A stretch of 64,000 nt of DNA from Apoda limacodes (lineage: Eukaryota; Arthropoda; Insecta; Lepidoptera; Limacodidae), in the NCBI GenBank assembly GCA_946406115.1, contig OX291557.1, positions 10,882,501-10,946,500 on the forward strand. Reading direction: 5' to 3'. The notes beneath the pieces are model-generated. The model was not told the DNA's origin. It made no database searches and was given only the letters and a program-made list of their open reading frames with translations. Of the stretch, positions 58,171-64,000 are shown piece by piece. The translations under genes and the position numbers were made by a program. Position 1 is the stretch's first letter, and every line of letters begins with the position of its first letter.

Positions 58171-61100
58171 TGCATGATGGCTGGTGGTCCCGAAAAATAA
58201 TTGCACCTTATTGTTTAATGCTTTTAGTTCTTGATGTTTTTGCAGTTGTTTTGTTATTTATTTTTGTTTACAGCATTTTAAATGGTCTCTATAAGCTTGA
58301 TACTAAACACGATACGCCTTAACAAAAACAAAATAAAGTGTTATACCGTGTATGTTGTTTCTGCCACATTTTATGTAAGTATATAACACTCGGGAGATGC
58401 ATAACCTTTACTCATTCATCGAAAACTACATACAAATCTAAATATTTACGCGCAAAAAAACATTACCATAGCTTTCGCAGTTGGGTAAAAAGCCCTGACT
58501 TCTTCCAGAAGCGCGCGCGTTTTTATCGCATGCACATATTTGTATTGTATTGCAAGTACGAGTAACTTATTATTTTGATTTTAATTAATTTGTCCCATGA
58601 AAAAAATATTTTTAGAAATGTTGTTTTTTTGTATGTCGAATGTATTTCTGATGTATTGTTTTATTTGAGTTGATTTTGTTTCGAGACACAAAAACAATCG
58701 GCTAAGTTGAGAGTCGGACTCGCGAATGCACCGTACTACCACAGGAGACCACAGGTCGACTACCACACAATGCATTAGCCCGACTCGCATTAAGCCAATT
58801 TTTATTATTTGTTATTTTACTAAATAGGTTTTAAGTTTGAAGCTTGTATGTGTTACCGTTTTAACGATAGAGCAAAAAATACGAAAACACATACGTATAC
58901 ACATATGGACACCCTTACATTTTATTTTTTGTGATTTTTATTATTTGTTATTAAATTCGTCATAGTAACACACATTCTGTGAAAATTCCAGGCCTCTTCT
59001 AAAATGATTTCAGAATGTTTTCTTCCCAAATCTTCCCAAAGAAAAAAGTTTCTAAAAATAAATATTTTTTTCGTAAAAACTTAATATTTAAAATAATCCT
59101 GACAAATCATAACGCCTGGTAACCCTAGTTCCACGTGTTATCGATTTAAGTAGATTTATTCCTACCACAAAGACTTAAGACTTGTTGCAAGTTCAATAGA
59201 AGCTTGTGAAAACTGCAGTTCGACAAACAGGAGATATCACTGCAATGAAAAAAAAACTAGAGCAGTAATAGGTAACAAACTTAAAAAAAAACGAAAAAGA
59301 AGTGTTAACGTTAATATAGGAAAAATAAAAACTCTTTCACGTGTTCTTACAGCGACTTAGTTTTCATATACTCTGGATGCATATAAGAATTCAGACTGTT
59401 ATGTTATGCAATCTGCACCCACATAAATGCCAGCATAACAACTTACGTACAACGAAAATATGTTGTATCAGTTAATCTCATCTGCCAAAATCGCTCGAAC
59501 TATTTATATAACGAAAACTGTTTTGTACATACAAATACCTACAAGTGTATCCCAAAAACTGAAGGCTGTTTCTCAGTAAACATGTGAACGTTGTTTTCAC
59601 ATCCCATAGAATCGTAAACTGAATTAATAGTTACGTTTATCGTTAAAGATGATTTCATTGTAAACACACTGTTACTACAATAGCTAAACTGACATAGAGA
59701 TACGCTCTAGCACAGATTATATAATACTATACTAGTAGCTCTAGTTATATTTTGCCCCAGATTTTTTTTTATTTTTGGACTAAAAATTTTATTTCCAAAT
59801 TGGCGTCTGCCACTGAATCGTTATTTTTTTCGATTCTTGCTACATAAACATCGTTTAAAGCTCAATGACTGATTTATTCAAGTTTAACAACTTAAATGGC
59901 GTGTCACAGATAATAAAACACTTAACGGGTAGATGTTGCATCACCTACTGACTGTGAAAACATTAGAGTATACATAGAACTAAACTAACCGGCGCTTCTA
60001 TAATTTGGTACGACATAAATTCCATTAATATTATTTTAACCGTCGGTTACTATGATAAAATCGGTTAATGACCCGCTTTTTAAATAAAAAAAAAAAAAAA
60101 TGAAAAGGTCTTAAGCGACAATTAGCGTCATAAAAAAGAATATTTCTACTTACTTTTTATGCTTGTCTGTTATAGTTTCCAGTGGTAAATTAGAAGCTTA
60201 TGGTTACAAATATGATCCAACCGAGAGCGGTCGGTGACTTCAACATTATAACAATAAATTTATTAGGTGCGATTACATATTTATAAGCTTACTACCGACA
60301 ACGTAAAAAATCTAAAAAATAGTCAAGCAGGTTCCCCCATGCAGTTTTGCGGCAAAAACATGACGCATTATATAAAGCGTTATTCCCCACTTTACTAGTT
60401 AATAATAAGGTTTTGTCATTGCTCTGGGTTGTTTTACTCCAAAATGTAGATAACACTAGACTAATGTCTCATTTATTATAGATTTTTCAGTTTATTAGGT
60501 ATCTATCTGACTGCAAACTTATTAGGTTATGGGAGAGGGTGGTAAAATTTTAAACTTTTCGTCGAGTAGTTTCTTCGTGGTTACGGCTAATGCATGATAT
60601 CTGCGAGGTTTTGTATTTACTGTGGATGTTTTCCTGTAAAATATAAATCTCTATTAACCAGATTCGTTCTGGTTTTTAGATATAGCAAACTTTGAAGAAC
60701 GGGAGATAAATTTCTCAATCAGTTTATTTCCAAAAGAATAACAAAAAAATTGGGTGCCAATCCCGTGTTGATAGGTGCGATAGGTCCGGAGATACGATAG
60801 TGGCTACGTAAGCTTTAGTCTAAAGCTAGCAGATTCATGGCATCTTGGAAACACTGGAGAAAATTAATTCGTTCTTTAGCAAAAGAATAGCACAAATAGG
60901 GTTCTAGCTAACCCTGTTTAAATAGGTGCAATAGGGCCAGATATACCATAGTAGCTCTTTATAGACACCGTGAAATGAATCATTAGTGTAATTACTGATA
61001 ATACCGACCCCTTGAAAATAGATGATTCTCTTAATGTATTCCAAACTGTAGCCGTAGGGATAAGCTGAAGAAATTAATTTTGATTTAAATACCTTTTAAA

Positions 61101-62339
61101 GAAATACATATCCTATATGCTTCCGTGACCCCGTTCGATCCAAGTCGGTCGAAACTGCGGGAAACAAAAAAGTTATATGTATTTCTTTAAAATTAATGTA
61201 AGTCGCGAAAGTTCTCACAAAACATATAAATTAAATTCAGGTTAATTTAAATTGAATTTAATTATTTGTCGATATGCCTAAATTTAAAATTGTAGGATCA
61301 TATTTAATACATCGGTCATCTAGAAATTTATCTTTATCTATTATTGAAGAGGGAAATGGCCGCTTCGACAATGACGTTGGTCTCATATATCAAACTATAA
61401 TTTTAGTAAGCTTAATTGGAATGTTGGCAAAGAGGATACATAGGTATATGACATTAATCTAAATAAAAGTCTAACAACATTAAAGCACGAGAAGAAATGT
61501 ATCTACGTAAAAGAAGGTATTATTGGACTTTCCAACAGCTGTAAACTTGTCTACACGGCAATAGCATTTTAAATTTCTAAATATATAACGCACGCACTTC
61601 GCCAAATGTTTTCTAGTAGCAATTCATAACCATAACATCTCATTAGATTTGACGATCTTGTTGATCAGAAATAAATAGTAAAGTCATCTGTAACTTGTCT
61701 GAGCTTATAATATAAAAACCGGCCTTGTGGGAGTCGAACTTGAGTACTAAGGCCCGGACTTAATAGTCGTGACTTAGACAAAGTGCATTCTAAGACAGAT
61801 CTTAGTAAAGTAATGTAAATAAATGCATCAACGGACATAACTGAGGCCCATTATAATAGTCGTTGCTTAGACAAAGTATTACTTATTGCTAAGACATAGG
61901 CTTAGCTTGAATGATGTAATAATAAACACTGCTTAGACAAACACACGTTGCTAAGCATGCTTTTATTCTAAGCTAAGCCTGAGTAACGCATTGCCTTTAC
62001 TCAGGACAGTCGCACGTCATGCACAGCACGTAATGTGTTAATAATAATAAAACATGGATTCAAATGCTCAAATATCCATGAATTATCTTTTCCTAGCTGC
62101 TTACGTCGACTTATGTAAGGGTACTATAGGCAAATGAGAGGGTGCAACGGGGTGGGGAAATAATTTTATTACATAAGTACCTACGGTATCATCGTCGGTC
62201 CGCAAGATAAAACTCGCACTCGACCGGTTTATTGCTCTTTATGGCATTTAATGCACGCAGGTAAAGGTTACAAGCCATACAGCGTTAGCGATAAACAAAA
62301 CCACGTTTTTTCCCGCGTTGGATGACTACGAAAAAGCGG
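58171..62339. other. Non-coding stretch, no gene seen
   Basis: AT-rich. Contains the second 25-bp mini-insertion (59711) and scattered SINE head fragments (about 58715-58800 reversed, about 61715-61750). Two near-copies of a TTCTAAGACAGA/GCTTAGACAAAG-type word lie at 61770-61990. Nothing coding is supported. Confidence 0.45.
59711..59735. mobile_element. 25-bp mini-insertion, copy 2
   Basis: Identical to 33062-33086. The flanks are ACGCTCTAG on the left and TAGCTCTAG on the right, sharing GCTCTAG (7 of 9 bases). The flanking repeat differs from copy 1, so the repeats are locus-specific, as target duplications would be. Confidence 0.5.
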
Positions 62340-62730
62340 ATTGCCTTGCATCTAGCCTCCAAGCCCAACAACCTTTCGATCCCGATCACATGTGAGAGGC
62401 AGACGGTGAAGTGGAGCTCAGAACTTCTCTGCCCCGCGTCACAGTCGACGAAGTTAAACAGGTCATCAAAGACCTACGCCCCCGTAAAGCCCCCGACGCG
62501 GACGGTATCTCTGACGATATCCTAAAGCGCCTCACTTTTTCCCTTCTCTGCCTTCTGGTAGCCATCTTCAATGCTGCTATCGAAAATTGCACCTTTCCTT
62601 CTCATTGCAATTGTTATAGGCATCCATAAGCCAGAGAAAGCTCGTACCGAGCCGTCCTCCTACTGCCCTATAAGCTTACTAAAGGCCCTTGGTAAACTTT
62701 ACAAACTTTATGAACTTTAAAGTATGACAA
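62340..62730 (+). pseudogene. Jockey-type LINE reverse transcriptase fragment
   Basis: Reads DDYEKADCLASSLQAQ, then after a stop TVDEVKQVIKDLRPRKAPDA, DGISDDILKRL and, after a frame change, YCPISLLKALGKLYKLYE. This is the conserved opening of a non-LTR reverse transcriptase (KAP..DGI and PISLL motifs). The catalytic FADD region is not present. GC content is higher than in the flanks. Confidence 0.75.
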
Positions 62731-62734
62731 CAAA

Positions 62735-63005
62735 TAATAAAAACCGGCCAAGTGTGAGACGAGCCATTACTATTTTAAATTACCAGTACAACGCCATCTA
62801 GCTATTCATTAAGAGAAACAGTAACACATTTGTTTGTTGGAAACGATATTCAAAGTTAAGCAACGTCGGGCTTGGTCAGTACTTGGATGGGTGACCTCTT
62901 AGCGACTCTCTTTTTTTTGTTTGTGTTTGTAAATTACGTAAATGGTGGTAGGTACGGAACCCTCGGTGCGCAAGTCCAACTCGCACTGGGCTGGTTTTTT
63001 ATTCT
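62735..63005. repeat. SINE composite enclosing 5S-like sequence
   Basis: A forward SINE head (AAAACCGGCCAAGTGTGAGA) lies at 62740. A reversed head (GTACGGAACCCTCGGTGCGC then AACTCGCACTGGGCTGG) lies at 62955-63000. The reversed part also has TTTGTTTGTGTTTGTAAATT, the same module as 26607-26700. Between them lies the 5S rRNA-like stretch. Confidence 0.5.
62844..62896 (+). ncRNA. 5S rRNA-like fragment (pseudogene)
   Basis: CGAT then CAAAGTTAAGCAACGTCGGG and GGTCAGTACTTGGATGGGTG-ACC match the central internal-promoter region of insect 5S rRNA with few differences. The first roughly 45 bases and the normal 3' stem are missing. The copy runs into CTCTTAGCGACTCTC and a T-run. It is not a functional 5S gene; it is a fragment or part of a 5S-derived SINE. 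Confidence 0.75.
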
Positions 63006-64000
63006 ATATCTATAAGAAATACTATCTGACCCCGTGAGCGTTGTTTCTCTTTTTAAAAAAACTGGCGCGAATCTTGCAAGCTTTATGACTCCCAAGATTT
63101 TCTGTAAATTTAAATAATTATCACCATTGCTAATTTAGTATTGCTTATGGATTACCCATTCCATACAAACTTTTACACCCTCTTTTAGCGCCTTAGGTAG
63201 AAATCGAGTTTTTAAAAACGATTCAAGTGTTTGGGCTGTTGGATAATATGACTTGAACGGATAATATATCTCTAAATATTTTGAGTATTAAAAGTAACTA
63301 AGAGTAGAGTCATTAAAATAGATCAATATTAATTTAATAAAAAACGCAAGCAGATTTGAGGCGAAGCAGTTAATGAAGGTAATAACTAAATAGTAGCTAC
63401 TAAAATTATAAATATCAAAAGGAGACTAAATAGAGCAGTTAAAAACACCTACAGCTGATTCAAGTATTTTTTATTACAACTATTTTATTAGTACTAAGTA
63501 GATAATTGGAGCAGAAACAATATTTTTAATGCAATTACGACTAATAAAAAAAAATACTAGTACACTAAAATTACAAGGTAACAGACAAAATATCTAAGGT
63601 AGAATAATTAATGCTAACAAAAACACGATCATAAAAATACGTGTCCCCTAACTCAGCTTTTCTAGTGGTCCACGTGTGGCAACAATCCACACAAGTCTGG
63701 CACGGTGCCCTCTGACGCATGACGTGCACAACCTAATAATTGATTTTATATTCTCTTCAAACAACACTAAAACTAAATTTTAGATGCACAGCTAGGGTTG
63801 CCAATCGTTTTGTTAAGTACAGTGTTGTATTTTATTTTGCTGAAACTCATATATGCTGTTGAATAAAAATGATGTATGATATGATACTGTTTTTTAATAG
63901 AAGCAAAAATAAAAATAGGGTTTCCTACTCTCTATTCTAGCCACTAAGGCATTCACTGAGAGGCAGGCTTTTCTAATAAATGTGAAGTGCCGGAATGACA
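63006..64000. other. Non-coding end of window
   Basis: AT-rich sequence with no convincing frame, RNA gene or repeat that I can name. Confidence 0.5.

Noticed and set aside
62844..62896. Functional 5S rRNA gene
   Set aside because: Only the middle of 5S is present; the 5' third and the terminal stem are missing.
1..64000. CRISPR arrays, bacterial operons, riboswitches or phage genes
   Set aside because: No regular spacer-repeat arrays or prokaryotic gene layout; the window is animal nuclear DNA.

Overview
This looks like nuclear DNA of a moth or butterfly. It is AT-rich, with large introns and GT-AG splice sites. It is crowded with dispersed repeats I recognise as typically lepidopteran: SINE-like units opening with ACCGGCCAAGTGCGA, LINE tails with the core ATGGTAAGCGGTCACC, RTE-like tails, and Tc1/mariner, hAT-like and pogo-like DNA elements. 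I see no bacterial operons, CRISPR arrays or plasmid functions. The species cannot be named from the sequence alone.

Three cellular genes can be supported, all on the minus strand. (1) A cornichon-family ER export receptor, closest to CNIH4, is one uninterrupted reading frame (21956-21483). (2) Only 13 bases downstream lies the ATG of an FBXO22-like F-box/FIST protein. It has four exons (21469-20956, 19948-19594, 15767-15506, 14013-13702) whose phases join into one 480-residue frame. The pair looks like a dicistronic or overlapping transcription unit. (3) A myocardin-related transcription factor (MRTF/MAL, the actin-sensing co-activator of SRF) occupies 51788-37453 with at least five coding exons. 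It carries three RPEL motifs, a basic B1-like box, a SAP domain, a coiled coil and a long acidic, proline-rich C-terminus. Its true 5' end is not visible.

Layout. 1-13.7 kb: no gene; repeat copies, a 595-bp hAT-type MITE with a perfect 8-bp target duplication, a decayed 1.56-kb Tc1-like element with about 130-bp inverted ends, and a 200-bp-period repeat array. 13.7-22 kb: the FBXO22/CNIH4 unit, with SINE-like and CR1-like remnants in its introns. 22.8-25.6 kb: a broken Ty1/copia retrotransposon cut off in its reverse transcriptase next to a long palindrome. 26-37 kb: no confident gene; a foldback element, a LINE RNase H remnant and a 410-bp pogo-like element that keeps the end of its transposase. 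37.4-51.8 kb: MRTF, whose introns hold tandem repeats, foldback elements and LINE/SINE fragments. 52-53.3 kb: a mariner-superfamily element with TA target sites and a transposase broken by two stop codons. 53.3-64 kb: no confident gene; LINE tails, a duplicated palindromic repeat, an unexplained GC-rich block, a LINE RT fragment, and a 5S rRNA-like stretch between SINE pieces.

The three genes are not an obvious pathway. CNIH4 acts in COPII export, FBXO22 in SCF ubiquitin ligases and MRTF in actin-SRF signalling. The most interesting items are the CNIH4-FBXO22 dicistronic layout, a tandemly duplicated exon 3 splice donor in FBXO22, and two identical 25-bp insertions, each flanked by its own direct repeat. 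I found no clear evidence of a wholly new biological system.
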